A stretch of DNA of 64,000 bases from JAANXG01 sp963731035 (GTDB lineage: Bacteria > Pseudomonadota > Gammaproteobacteria > Arenicellales > JAANXG01): NCBI GenBank assembly GCA_963731035.1, contig CAVSUY010000004.1, forward strand, positions 1-64,000, given 5' to 3'. Both the position numbers and the translations under genes were made by a program. How positions within the stretch are numbered: position 1 is the first letter of the stretch; each line of letters opens with the position of its first letter. Below the pieces are notes generated by a model. The model was not told where the DNA came from, searched no databases, and saw only the letters and a list, made by a program, of their open reading frames with translations. This document shows positions 1 through 10,468 of this stretch, one piece after another.

Positions 1-1894
1 GGCGCCATTGCTCGAGTTCCTTGCCGCGGAAATTATCGGGACTCCATGGCTGGACATGAATTGCCTTGACGTCATCCAGGGCTTTCAAGGCCTCGCGGTA
101 CTGTCCCAGGTTGTAGAGGTATTCCACTGATGCCAGGCCGAGGTCGTAACTCGGTCTTTTGTTGAACGCCGCGTAGAGGTGGGAGACGGCGTCCTGCAGC
201 TTTCCCTGCCCGGCGAGAACGGTTGCACGGACGTACAACAGATCAGAGACGGCTCTTGGCCTTATGGCGACCGACTCCTGGGTCAGGATGGTATCGATCA
301 GGCCCAGGATTTCGTCCGCGGTGAGCGCCGGGCATTTCTTCTTGTATGTGTCTTTGAGCGTGATCAGCGTGGGGATCACCGCATGATCGAACTGGGCTTT
401 CGGGATGCGGTTCTCGACCTGCCTTCAGGTAGTGGTGGACATTGCTCCGGCGTCCGACCTGCAACCGGCGAGGAAATACTGGAGCTGGGGCGCCATCGCA
501 TCGGGTCGCAGATCCGCTATCTTGTGGAGTATCTTCAGCGCCTTGCTGCCTTTCCCCGCCCGGGACCAGACGTCCGCCCGGATCTGCTGGGCCCGGACGG
601 AGTCGGGATGATCGCTCGCCCACACCTCTCCCATCGCGGCCTTGCTGGTCCAGACGTCCACGTTCTGCCAGGTCACCCCCACGAACGCCACGAGATACAA
701 CCCGAGCCCGATCCTGAGGTACTTGCCGATGTCCAGGCGGCGTGGTCCAGATGAAGTACGCCAACGCAAAGAAAAGTCCGAACGCCGGGAGATAGTTCCT
801 GTGCTCGAAATAGGGTTCCAGGGGGAGAAAGGACGATTCCATCAGGTGCCCCGCGAGAAACCAGAGCACGGCAAACCCGAACAGCGAGGCACTCCTGCGG
901 CTTAGATACACCGCCGCGAGCAGCGCGGCAAGCAAGGCCACCATGCATATTATCGTGGTCGGGGGCGAGAACCATCCCGTCGACAGCATGTAGTCGTCAT
1001 GCGCGATGCCCATGCCGTGGCGGATCGGTATGAGCAGGTTTTGCAGATAGTCGAAGAGAATCCGGGGCTCGCTGACGAGGCGCTGGAATGCGGTGAACGG
1101 GCGGTACTCGTAGTGGGCGAAAGGATGCCGGATAACGACAATGAGAACGAACGCCAGAATGACCGGGGCGGCAAGCACCAGCCATTTCCACCACGTAAAA
1201 GCACAGTCGTATACGCCCGTCCTGGATGGGAAGACGGGTCTTGAGCAGAGTGTACTCAATCACCAGGGCGTAGAGACCAAGCAGCAGCGCGTTTTCCTTG
1301 CATAGAAATCCGAGGATGCCGAATACTCCTATGCCCGCCGTCATCTGCGCGAAGGCCCATACGGGCCGGTCATTCAGGCGTCGCCTGCCGTAGCAGTAGG
1401 TAACAAGCCCGCACAGCACGAACAATGCGGACAACTCCGTCATCCTCTGAATGACGTACAGCACCGCGGATACCTGCAAAGGTGTCAGAAGCCAAAGTGC
1501 TGTGGCTGTCAGTGAAACCCAGGCCGCGGTCCGGGACGCCAGCCTGCGACAGCCCGCAAAGAAGCCAGGCCAGCCAGAACACCAGCACGCCGTTGATCAG
1601 GTGTATCAGTACGTTGGTGTACTTGTGGGCGGGAACGTAGAGAGGCCAGGCAAGATCATTGATGAGGAAGGAGGCGTAAGACAGCGGACGGCTGGGATAG
1701 GCGCTGGAGTTGGAGAAGATGAACCGGAAAAACCCGGACGCGTCATGGATAGGGCCGATGTTCTGCAGGCGGCCCAGGTTGGAGATGTCGTCGAGTATCA
1801 AAGGCCCTTTCAAGCCGGGCCAATAGAGCAGCAGAGTGAGGCCCAGTAACAGGTAGAGGGCGGCGCCACTGACGCATTGCTGTGCTCTGGTCAT
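1..1894 (-). pseudogene. Multi-span membrane protein with C-terminal TPR-like region (TMTC/GT-C-like), broken and cut by the window edge
   Basis: The ATG at 1892-1894 opens a hydrophobic protein (ALYLLLGLTLLLYWPGL, then ILDDISNLGRL). Reading continues only by changing frame near 1550, near 1215 and near 745, and then through an in-frame TGA at 425-427. Below that stop the same frame stays open to base 1 and encodes a TPR-like helical segment (residues such as VRATVLAGQGKLQDAVSHLY), so the 3' end lies outside the window. The pieces align in order with the intact 619-residue protein at 13346-15205: both have VIQRMTELSA/AVQRMAQLSA, a CKEN/SKEN segment and the loop LEPYFEHRNYLP / LEPYFLHRNYLP. 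The HRNYLP loop and the TM-then-TPR order resemble TMTC-type GT-C glycosyltransferases; that function is inferred. It lies directly downstream of the pilin, separated by a terminator. Three frameshifts plus a nonsense codon favour a real pseudogene, although indel errors could contribute. Confidence 0.75.
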
Positions 1895-1925
1895 TGCGGG
1901 TGCAGAGGCAGTGCGAGGCTCAAAG

Positions 1926-1953
1926 AAAAACCCCGGCTTGCGCCGGGGTTTTT
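1926..1953 (-). terminator. Rho-independent terminator after pilA
   Basis: A 7-bp GC stem (CCCCGGC / GCCGGGG) with a TTGC loop is extended by five A-T pairs, giving a T-run on either strand. It lies 27 bases after the pilin stop codon and before the broken membrane gene, so it would end pilin transcription. The symmetry makes it bidirectional. Confidence 0.85.
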
Positions 1954-1979
1954 CAGCTATCCGAAGATAGACGTTCTCT

Positions 1980-2411
1980 TTACTTACGGCAGTTCGACGG
2001 ACGGTAGCGGTTGATAACGTCGCCGCCGGTGCAGCTCCATTTGATCGAACCCGCATTGGTGAAAGTCCGGCCGCAGGAGGATGGTGCTGCCCTGAATGTT
2101 GTTGTCGTTCGAGTAGGTGATCGTGATCACGCCACTCGTGCCGCCGCGCCGATTGCAACGCTGGAGACGTTGTTGCCCTTGATACTGGTAGAGGCCGAGA
2201 CGCCTGCTTTGGCGTTGCTTGAAGGGATGGAACCGGCGGACTGGTAGGTCTCCGCCACGCCCAACTTGGCGGCCGAAGCCAGACTCAGGCCTTCGGAAAC
2301 CTTGGCGCGGACGGTGTAGTCCTGGTAAGCCGGGATGGCGATTGCGGCCAGAATACCGATGATCGCTACCACGATCATCAGTTCGATCAATGTGAAACCT
2401 TGTTGTTTCAT
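1980..2411 (-). pseudogene. pilA: Type IV major pilin PilA, with two compensating frame shifts
   Basis: The start at 2411 has a good ribosome site (AGGAG, 8 bases upstream). The product begins with a classic type IV prepilin leader and N-terminal helix, MKQQG|FTLIELMIVVAIIG, for PilD cleavage and N-methylation after Gly5. That frame stops at 2127 (94 residues). The next 60-70 bases read as pilin only in another frame (GTSGVITITYSNDNN), and the last part reads as pilin in the original frame again, ending WSCTGGDVINRYRPSNCRK at 1980 with the two cysteines of the usual C-terminal disulfide loop. The pattern needs one base missing near 2138 and one extra near 2070; the total span of 432 bases is a multiple of three. 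Repaired length would be about 143 residues, normal for PilA. Either two sequencing indels or a genuine double frameshift. It is preceded by a sigma-54 promoter, with pilR and pilS next door. Confidence 0.85.
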
Positions 2412-2516
2412 TGTGAGACTCCTGTAGTTGGGTCGAATTCGAGCCAGCCGGATTGGTTTCGTTCCTCGCCGGGCCGCTCCGCATGGAAACCTTTCTCAGG
2501 TTTACTCTGGAAGTAC

Positions 2517-2532
2517 AGCATAATACGTGCCA
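2517..2532 (-). promoter_or_regulatory. Sigma-54 (RpoN) promoter for pilA
   Basis: On the minus strand the sequence reads TGGCACG, four bases, ATGCT. This matches the sigma-54 consensus TGGCACG-N4-TTGCW at 11 of 12 fixed positions with exact -24/-12 spacing. It sits about 105 bases upstream of the pilin ATG. In Pseudomonas-type pili, pilA is transcribed from such a promoter under PilR, whose gene follows immediately upstream here. Confidence 0.85.
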
Positions 2533-2677
2533 ACTTCAAGGGAAAACCTGGAAACACATATCAATCAGATGGTTACCAAGTATAGTCGAATTATCACTTC
2601 AGGTCCCGGGCGCGCTTCGGGGACGGAATTGGCGCCAAAATTCGCGGCGACTGACAAATTTTGTCAGTCGCGACCGG

Positions 2678-4013
<1,336 letters not shown>

Positions 4014-4021
<8 letters not shown>

Positions 4022-5651
4022 TCGTCATCCTCAGATTCGTGTCTGCATCCGGCCGCTCCGAATTCGCTGAATCGGCCGCTTCCAGGATCAGCCTGAAGCG
4101 GGCGTGGCCATCCTCGGATAGGTAGTCGAGCTCGCCGTGATTGTTCTGCGCGAGCTCACGCGCCAGAAACAGACCCAACCCCAGACCGTAGTGGTTGGTC
4201 GTGAAGAAGGGCTCGAAGATCTTGTCGCGAATATGTTCCGGCACTCCGTCGCCGAGGTCGGAGATGTCCAAACACACACTGTCATTTCGCCGATCGGGGA
4301 AGCACCGAACCGTAATCAGTGGACGCTCACGCAGGTGCCTGGCATGCCGCAGGGCGTTTTCGCACAGGTTGGTCATGATCTGGTTCAGCTGATCGGGGTC
4401 GACGCTGGCGGCGAGATCCGCATCGTCGACCACCACGGCCCCCGCTATGTCGTGGCTGGTATTGAAATGCTCGCTAAACCGCTGCAGCCAGGGGCTCAGC
4501 TCCACCGTGACGCGGTGCACCGACCCCGGTTTTCCCAACTGCAGTATGGACTTCACGATCCCGTCGATGCGGTTGGTCTGATTCTCGATGATACCCGTAA
4601 GCTTGTGGTTCTGCTCGCTCAGTCCCGGAGATTCCGCCAGCAGCTGGCCTGCGTGGCTGATGGCCTCCAGGGGATTCCGGATCTCGTGCGCCACCGAAGC
4701 GACCAGCCGACCCAGCGCGGCGAGCTTCAGGTTCCTGGCTTCACGCTCGGTCTGGGCGAGGTCCTCGAGAAACAACGCGACTTCATTATCCTGGTCGTCG
4801 ATGCCCAGCCCCTGGATCCGGATCCTGGTGACAGGGGAGCGATAGTCGAAGCTGAACGCGCCACTTCGGGAGCCTTCGCGCAGTACGGCGTCCACGAGGT
4901 CGTGCGGTAGAACGCCGGAATGGGGAGGCATGTCAAGCATGTACCTCGCCTGGTCGTTGACCAGCCTGCAGTGTCTGTCGTTGCCGATCACCACGATGCC
5001 GACGGTCGACTTGGAAACGATGGCCTCGTTCAGCCGGTCGAGACGGACCGTGGTGGCTTCGCGCTCCTGGGCGGCCGCCTCCATGGCGTGAAAGCCGCGC
5101 GCCAGCCAGTATACGATCCAGCCGGTGCTGAAGTAGCCGACCCCCAACAGTCCTACCTGAACGAAAGCGTCCTGATACGCCCGGCCTGGCGACAGGAAGG
5201 TCTCGAAGGCGTGCTGCCCGAGCGCCAGAAACGTCGCGAAGGCGGCGAAGAACAGGCTCATCCGTCCCGACAACACGACGCCGCCCGCCGCTACCGAGGC
5301 AATGAGCAGCAGGTTCAGTCCGCTGTCGACGCCGCCGCTGGCGTGAGACAGCGCGGTGATCAACACGGCATCCAGCGAGAACTGTAAGTACGCCTGGATC
5401 CGGAAGCTGGGCCAGCCGGTGGTAATGGTAATCAGGCTTCCCGAGGCCAGGATCAGCATTCCGGCGCTGGCTGCGAGGAACAGTTCCGGGTGGTCGCGCC
5501 CCAGCAGCGCGAAGTCCGAGTTCGTGACCGCCAGGGTCACGAGGCCGGTGCCGAGCAGGAGGCGATACAGGTTGAAGTAGTACAGCGCCCGCCAGTAGGT
5601 CTGGCCGCCGTGCAGCTCAGTGACGGATACGTTGCGGCCTGCGGTATCCAC
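4014..5651 (-). CDS. pilS: PilS, membrane sensor histidine kinase
   Basis: 545 residues, inner membrane. Six predicted membrane segments occupy roughly residues 25-185, as in Pseudomonas PilS. A PAS-like linker follows (about 205-300), then the DHp helix with the phospho-acceptor H322 (ASVAHEIRNPLEA). The HATPase_c domain has an N box (NQIMTNLCENALRHA), a G1-type box (DLGDGVPEHIRDKIFEPFF) and a G2 box (GLGLGLFL). In known systems PilS senses PilA levels in the membrane and controls PilR phosphorylation. First gene of the pilSR pair, overlapping pilR by 8 bases. Intact, in contrast to the damaged pilin that it should regulate. Confidence 0.95.
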
Positions 5652-5699
5652 TATTTCCGGTGAGCGGTCCGCATGTGAGGAATCGGTGTCATTCGACGC

Positions 5700-7248
5700 T
5701 CAATGCCGAATCCGGAACAGCAGTGCCTGGGGTTGTCCGCGTCGGTCAAGCTCACTGTCAAGAAGCACCAGGCTGTCCGGATTTACTTTGTGCAGAGGGT
5801 AGAACGGTGGGTATTCGGTCTTCAAATTCATGGCGAAGAGGTACCGGCAGCTTGTCAGTTTTCGGATGGAAACGTGCCTCGGCACAATTATAGACATTCT
5901 GTCGGAGTACAGCATCGTGGTTACCGGGTGCGCTGAATAGACGCACGCGCGCGGCGATACGTGCTCGCCGATGCGTTTGATGAGTCGAACCACGGTGCTC
6001 TTGTCGGAAGCATCATGATATGCGTCGTCGATATCGCCTCTCAACCATTCACGGGTGTGACGATAGTCTTCCGGAATGTAGCTCGGTACCGGCGCGAGGA
6101 AGCGATTTGCCACGAACGCTGCATTGGGGAAGATCATCAGCAGTATCGCCAGCAACAATGCGGCCTCGGACAGGGACCGGGCCCGCGCCCAACGGGCTCC
6201 GACAAGCCCGGAAAGGCCCATGAATGCATAGACCAACGCCAGAGGCACGAGCGGATACAGGAACCGGGTATTGTGGGCGGGGTAGGGCCAGATCAGTACC
6301 ATGGCGATGTAGAACGCGATGTAGAACAGATCCGGTGCCCCGGCCAGCGCCCGCCGTGCGGCGCCGGCCAGCGCCAACAGCAGCAGCACTCCGGCGAATG
6401 CCTGAAGCATCCATGGCGAGCCGGGCGCCGCGGAAAAGTGCCTGCCCCAGGACTGCAGCAGCAAAAACGCGTTGTGGGGCATGTCGTGCAAAAACAGCTT
6501 CGCGGCGCCGAGGGGCGAGAGATACCTTATCGAGATCTTCGGTATATCCTCCCCCGTAGTGGTTGACGAACTTGATCGCTTCCCAGCAGACAGGCAAAAA
6601 CGCGGCCACGAAAATATACAGATACTTGCGTCTGACCGCATTGACGTAGAGGAAAACAACGAACGCGGCAAGCAGAGCCAGCCCTGCCATGCGCGTCAGG
6701 ATCGAGAGGCCGATAAGAAGCGCGCAAGCGCACAGCAGCTCCCGGGAGTGGCCGCGAGGCCGTTTCGACAGGTCGAGCAGTATCAAGGCCGCGAACACCA
6801 ACACCATGTAGAGATACTCCGACCACAGCTCCGTGGCGTAGACCAGCGTCTTTGGCAGCAGGGCATAAACGACGACGCAGGCCGCCGCGATGTCCCGCGC
6901 GCCAAGCGTGCGCCGGGCCCAGATATAGAAGAGCACGGCGGAAGCGATGAAGGTACCGCACATGATCAGATGCGCCGCGTGCATGTTTTTGGACCCGCCC
7001 CCGAGCAGACCTATCAATACCGGGAAAGCGGGTGGAAACCGCGCCTGGTCCATCATGAGCTGCAGCACCGCGGGGTTGCCGTGATAGTACGGTGAGAAGA
7101 AGTCCGCCATCAGCAGGTACACGCCGTCGTCGGTCAGGAAGCCCGACGTGTTCTCGTGCCATGTGTAGACGGGGAACACGAGGATCAGGACGGCCAGAAC
7201 CATCCAGAAAGGCCAGTAGGCGAAACTCTTGCTGCTGCTCGGAGTCAT
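5700..7248 (-). pseudogene. Multi-span GT-C (PMT/ArnT-like) membrane protein, single frameshift
   Basis: The ATG at 7246-7248 begins a protein with a cytosolic start, a first membrane helix (YWPFWMVLAVLILVFPVY) and then the loop FLTDDGVYLLMADFFSPYY, whose DD resembles the acidic pair in the first periplasmic loop of GT-C enzymes. Several hydrophobic helices follow. The frame is lost between about 6560 and 6510: the first frame runs to FVNHYGGGYTED, and the other frame resumes with KISIRYLSPLGAAKLFL and continues with more helices (YPAHNTRFLYPLVPLALVYAF) and a soluble tail to 5700. One indel explains it; repaired length about 515 residues. The NTRFLYPLVPLAL segment is typical of PMT-type glycosyltransferases. 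Substrate unknown. It lies upstream of pilS on the same strand, so a surface-polymer or pilin-glycan role is possible but only inferred. Confidence 0.65.
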
Positions 7249-7374
7249 TGTTGATTGTTCTACGTTCTTCACTGAGTAGACTGCGCTTGCCTGCTCAGTA
7301 TAGTAATCGGCCCGGCGCTGGGCACGATACCGTGACGAGACCCGGTGCCCTGATTCTGCGCTGCCGTAAACCCG

Positions 7375-7462
7375 GGATCGTAGGAGCGGCTTCAGCCGCG
7401 ATTGCCGAGCGTGGCCGCTGTGTCTTGACCGGCAATCGCGGCTGAAGCCGCTCCTACGATCC
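7375..7462. repeat. REP-type perfect inverted pair, 32-bp arms
   Basis: The arms at 7375-7406 and 7431-7462 are exact reverse complements built on GTAGGAGCGGCTTCAGCCGC and separated by 24 bases. Each arm also contains its own smaller palindrome. It lies between the 5' end of the GT-C-like gene and the 3' end of comF. This is the two-copy, head-to-head (BIME-like) form of the REP sequence that appears as arrays elsewhere in the window. Confidence 0.85.
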
Positions 7463-7497
7463 TGGGCCACGCATTGGGGGTCCACGAATGGCGCGAG

Positions 7498-8226
7498 TCA
7501 GGCGTGCGTGAGGGCCCACACCACGATCTGGCGTACCCCGGCCAGGCGGAGGCAATTTGCCACCTCGGCGACTGTCGAGCCGCTGGTGATGACATCGTCG
7601 ATGATCGCGGCGCTGGAAGGCGGCGAGGCCCCGGTATGCTGGAACGCGCCGCGCAGATTCCCGCGGCGCTGCCCCGGGCTCAGCCCGACCTGTGAAGCCG
7701 TATACAGCCGGCGCCGGACCAGGGCCAGATCCATCGGGATGCCGAGCCGCTGCGATACGGGGCGGGCGATTTCGACGGATTGGTTGAAGCCGCGCCGGAA
7801 CCGCCGTTTCCAGTGAAGAGGAACCGGCACCAGTACCTCGGGGCGCAGTGAGGCGCGCAGCTCCACCTCGGCGGCCAGGAGCAGGCCGAGGTCCCGGCCG
7901 TAGGCCAGCTTTCCCTGATACTTGAGCTTGTGAATATCGCCGCTGATGGGTGGGCGGTAGACGAAGGGCGCGATGGTCTCGGTCACTGGCAGGGGATGAA
8001 CCTGACACCGGCCGCAGATCCCGTCGCCGGTGAACGGCGCGGCGCATGCCCGGCATTGACTCTCGTGTTGCCGGAGGGTCGTCGCGCAGTCGACGCAGTA
8101 CCCTCCGTCATGGCAGCGCGCACCGCATTGGCGACAGTGCTCCGGCAGGAGCAGATCGAGCATTGTTCCCAGGACGGGGCGAAGCAGGGCCTGCCTATAA
8201 TTTACACACCTGTCAATCCATGGCAT
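7498..8226 (-). CDS. comF: ComF family amidophosphoribosyltransferase-like protein
   Basis: 242 residues if the ATG at 8224-8226 is used; a second ATG (residue 22, base 8163) is possible. The N-terminal part holds a zinc-ribbon-like cysteine set (CRQCGARC, CVDC, CRAC, CGRC at about 31-73). The rest is a PRTase fold with the PRPP-binding loop IIDDVITSGSTVAE at 208-221 and the ComF signature RRGFNQSVEIAR. ComF proteins are needed for DNA uptake in competent bacteria (as a cytoplasmic ssDNA-handling factor); GntX is the E. coli homologue. It is divergent from bioB with overlapping control regions, a common arrangement in gammaproteobacteria. Stop lies 35 bases from a REP pair. Confidence 0.92.
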   Translation of the reverse strand: MPWIDRCVNYRQALLRPVLGTMLDLLLPEHCRQCGARCHDGGYCVDCATTLRQHESQCRACAAPFTGDGICGRCQVHPLPVTETIAPFVYRPPISGDIHKLKYQGKLAYGRDLGLLLAAEVELRASLRPEVLVPVPLHWKRRFRRGFNQSVEIARPVSQRLGIPMDLALVRRRLYTASQVGLSPGQRRGNLRGAFQHTGASPPSSAAIIDDVITSGSTVAEVANCLRLAGVRQIVVWALTHA

Positions 8227-8242
8227 TCTCTTTAGTTGACAA
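8196..8242 (+). promoter_or_regulatory. bioB control region: TATAAT box and BirA-type operator
   Basis: A TATAAT hexamer lies at 8196-8201. Immediately downstream is a dyad, CTGTCAATC (8210-8218), 15 bases, AGTTGACAA (8234-8242). It compares well with the proteobacterial BirA box TTGTAAACC-N14/15-GGTTTACAA: the right half fits at 7 of 9 positions, the left half at 6 of 9, and the spacing is exact. A repressor here would sit over the start of the bio transcript. No convincing -35 was found. The dyad also overlaps the start of comF, so comF expression might respond as well. Confidence 0.6.
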
Positions 8243-8268
8243 TCCATTCCAACAATCTCCCGATCCCT

Positions 8269-9270
8269 ATGGCTACGATGTCGACTGTCTCCGACCAGGG
8301 CAAGCTTACCCGACCCGTCTCCCCGTGGACAGTCGAAGAAGTAATGGCACTGTTCGAGTCTCCCTTCAGCGACCTGCTGTTCCGGGCCCAGAGCACTCAC
8401 CGCAGCCACCACGACCCCAACCGGGTTCAGTTGAGCACCCTGCTGAGCATCAAGACCGGCGCCTGCCCGGAGGACTGCGCCTACTGTCCACAGAGCGCCC
8501 GCTACAAGACGGGGGTGGAGGCGGAGAAGCTCATGGCAGCGGCGGACATCGTCGAAGCCGCGCGCGAGGCCCGGGACAACGGGGCCAGCCGCTTTTGCAT
8601 GGGCGCGGCCTGGCGCAACCCCAGGGACCGGGACCTCGAGGAGGTTGCCGGTGCCGTGGCCGGGGTCAAGGCTCTCGGCCTGGAAACCTGTGCGACCCTG
8701 GGTATGCTCACAGGCGCGCAGGCGCAAACCCTGGCCGAAGCGGGTCTGGACTACTACAACCACAACCTGGATACCTCGCCGGAGTTCTACGGGGAGATCA
8801 TTACCACCCGCAGCTACCAGGATCGCCTCGATACCCTGGCCAACGTCCGCGAGGCGGGCCTCCGCGTGTGCTGCGGCGGCATCGTCGGCATGGGCGAGAG
8901 CCGCACCGACCGCGCGGGACTCATTGCGGCCCTCGCCGGTCTCCCGCAGCCTCCGGAAAGCGTCCCCATCAACATGCTGGTGCAGGTGCCCGGCACGCCC
9001 TTGCACGGCCGGGAAGCCCTCGACCCGCTCGAGTTCGTGCGCACTGTCGCGGTCGCACGCATCACCATGCCGCCGTCCTACGTGCGTCTGTCCGCGGGCC
9101 GCGAGAACATGAGCGACGAGCTGCAGGCTTTGTGTTTCCTGGCGGGGGCCAACTCGATCTTCTACGGCGAGCGGTTATTGACCACCGGCAACGCCACGGT
9201 GGAGCACGACCGGGATCTGTTCTCCCGCCTGGGCATCGAGGCCGACGGCAACACGGCCGTCGCGGACTGA
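8269..9270 (+). CDS. bioB: Biotin synthase BioB
   Basis: Radical-SAM enzyme that inserts sulfur into dethiobiotin, the last step of biotin synthesis. With the ATG at 8269 the protein has 333 residues; the SAM [4Fe-4S] motif C66-x3-C70-x2-C73 (GACPEDCAYCPQ) is followed by the BioB signatures YYNHNLDTSPEFYG and CCGGIVGMGE, and the [2Fe-2S] ligands and R in VRLSAGRE are present. A TTG at 8236 would extend it, but that codon lies inside the BirA-type operator, so the ATG at 8269 (or 8278) is preferred. First gene of bioB-F-H-C-D. No bioA lies in the window. Confidence 0.96.
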   Translation: MATMSTVSDQGKLTRPVSPWTVEEVMALFESPFSDLLFRAQSTHRSHHDPNRVQLSTLLSIKTGACPEDCAYCPQSARYKTGVEAEKLMAAADIVEAAREARDNGASRFCMGAAWRNPRDRDLEEVAGAVAGVKALGLETCATLGMLTGAQAQTLAEAGLDYYNHNLDTSPEFYGEIITTRSYQDRLDTLANVREAGLRVCCGGIVGMGESRTDRAGLIAALAGLPQPPESVPINMLVQVPGTPLHGREALDPLEFVRTVAVARITMPPSYVRLSAGRENMSDELQALCFLAGANSIFYGERLLTTGNATVEHDRDLFSRLGIEADGNTAVAD

Positions 9271-9272
9271 CC

Positions 9273-10448
9273 TTGCTGGAGGAGCCGCTCGCGCGCTGCC
9301 GCCGGGAGCTGGCGTCCCTGCAACAGCGCCATCTGTATCGCACCCGTTTGGCCCTGGACGGACCACAGTCCGGCCGGACGCATCTCGACGGCCGCGAGCT
9401 GCTCAGTTTCTGCAGCAACGATTACCTGGGGCTGGCCAATGATCCGCGGGTGGTCGACGCTCTCAAGCGCGGCGCGGACCGCTTCGGTGTGGGCGCCGGC
9501 GCCTCGCACCTGGTGAACGGCCACCGCACCGTCCACGCGGGCCTCGAGGAGGAATTAGCCGACTTCGTGGGGGCCGAGCGTGCGGTGACGTTCTCGACGG
9601 GATACATGGCCAACCTGGCGCTGGCCCAGGTGTTCGCGGGACGAGGCGACCTGATTCTGGAGGACAAGCTCAACCACGCCTCACTGATCGACGCCGGGCT
9701 GGCGACGCGCGCCGACTTTCGTCGCTACGGCCATGGGGATCCCGAGCACGCACGGCGGCTGCTCGAGACCCGGAACCGCGGGGGCGCACTGCTCTTGAGC
9801 GACGCGGTGTTCAGTATGGACGGCGATATCGCACCGGTGCGGGAGTTGCTTGCCATCGCCGATCGGTTCGGGGCCCTGGTGGCGTTCGATGACGCCCATG
9901 GCCTGGGGGTGCTGGGCCCCGGGGGACGGGGGACCCTGGCGCAGTGCGGTACCGCTCCTCGGGGCCGGGTTCTGATGATGGGCACTCTGGGCAAGGCCCT
10001 CGGGACGTTCGGGGCCTTCGTGGCCGGAGACGCCGTACTGGTGGACAGCCTGGTCCAGGCTGCCCGCACCTATATCTACACCACCGCGGCACCCCCTGCC
10101 TTGGCGGCGGCCACGCGCTGTGCCCTGGCACTCGCACACCGGGAACAGTGGCGACGGGACAGGCTCGAGGCCCTGATCAGACGGTTTCGAGCCGGGGCGG
10201 GCCAGCTCGACCTGCGCCTCACGGAATCCGAAACGCCGATCCAGCCGGTGCTGGTGGGGGAACCCGGGGAGGCGCTGCGGATGAGCGATGCCCTCAAGGA
10301 ACAGGGTTGCCTGGTGGTGGCGATCAGGCCGCCGACGGTGCCCGCGGGTACGGCCCGTCTGCGCGTCACCTTGTCCGCCGGCCACCAGGAGGCGGACGTC
10401 GATCGGCTTCTGGACGCGCTGGCAACGGCACGCCGGCGCGCCGGCTGA
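9273..10448 (+). CDS. bioF: 8-amino-7-oxononanoate synthase BioF
   Basis: PLP enzyme condensing pimeloyl-ACP with alanine. 391 residues from a TTG at 9273, two bases after the bioB stop; no ATG or GTG near the expected N-terminus would keep the conserved RRELASLQQRHLYR start, so TTG is the best choice. Motifs: SNDYLGLAND, FSTGYMANLA, DDAHGLGVLG (cofactor-stacking His and Asp) and MGTLGKALGTFGAF with the Schiff-base lysine. Length matches the family. The reading frame is open far upstream (to 8046) but that extension is only a shadow over bioB. Confidence 0.95.
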   Translation: MLEEPLARCRRELASLQQRHLYRTRLALDGPQSGRTHLDGRELLSFCSNDYLGLANDPRVVDALKRGADRFGVGAGASHLVNGHRTVHAGLEEELADFVGAERAVTFSTGYMANLALAQVFAGRGDLILEDKLNHASLIDAGLATRADFRRYGHGDPEHARRLLETRNRGGALLLSDAVFSMDGDIAPVRELLAIADRFGALVAFDDAHGLGVLGPGGRGTLAQCGTAPRGRVLMMGTLGKALGTFGAFVAGDAVLVDSLVQAARTYIYTTAAPPALAAATRCALALAHREQWRRDRLEALIRRFRAGAGQLDLRLTESETPIQPVLVGEPGEALRMSDALKEQGCLVVAIRPPTVPAGTARLRVTLSAGHQEADVDRLLDALATARRRAG

Positions 10449-10468
10449 CCGGAGCCCGGCGTCGAATC

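Noticed and set aside
8046..9272. Upstream extension of bioF to an 800-residue protein
   Set aside because: It overlaps all of bioB in another frame and has no recognisable domain; only the part from 9273 is BioF.
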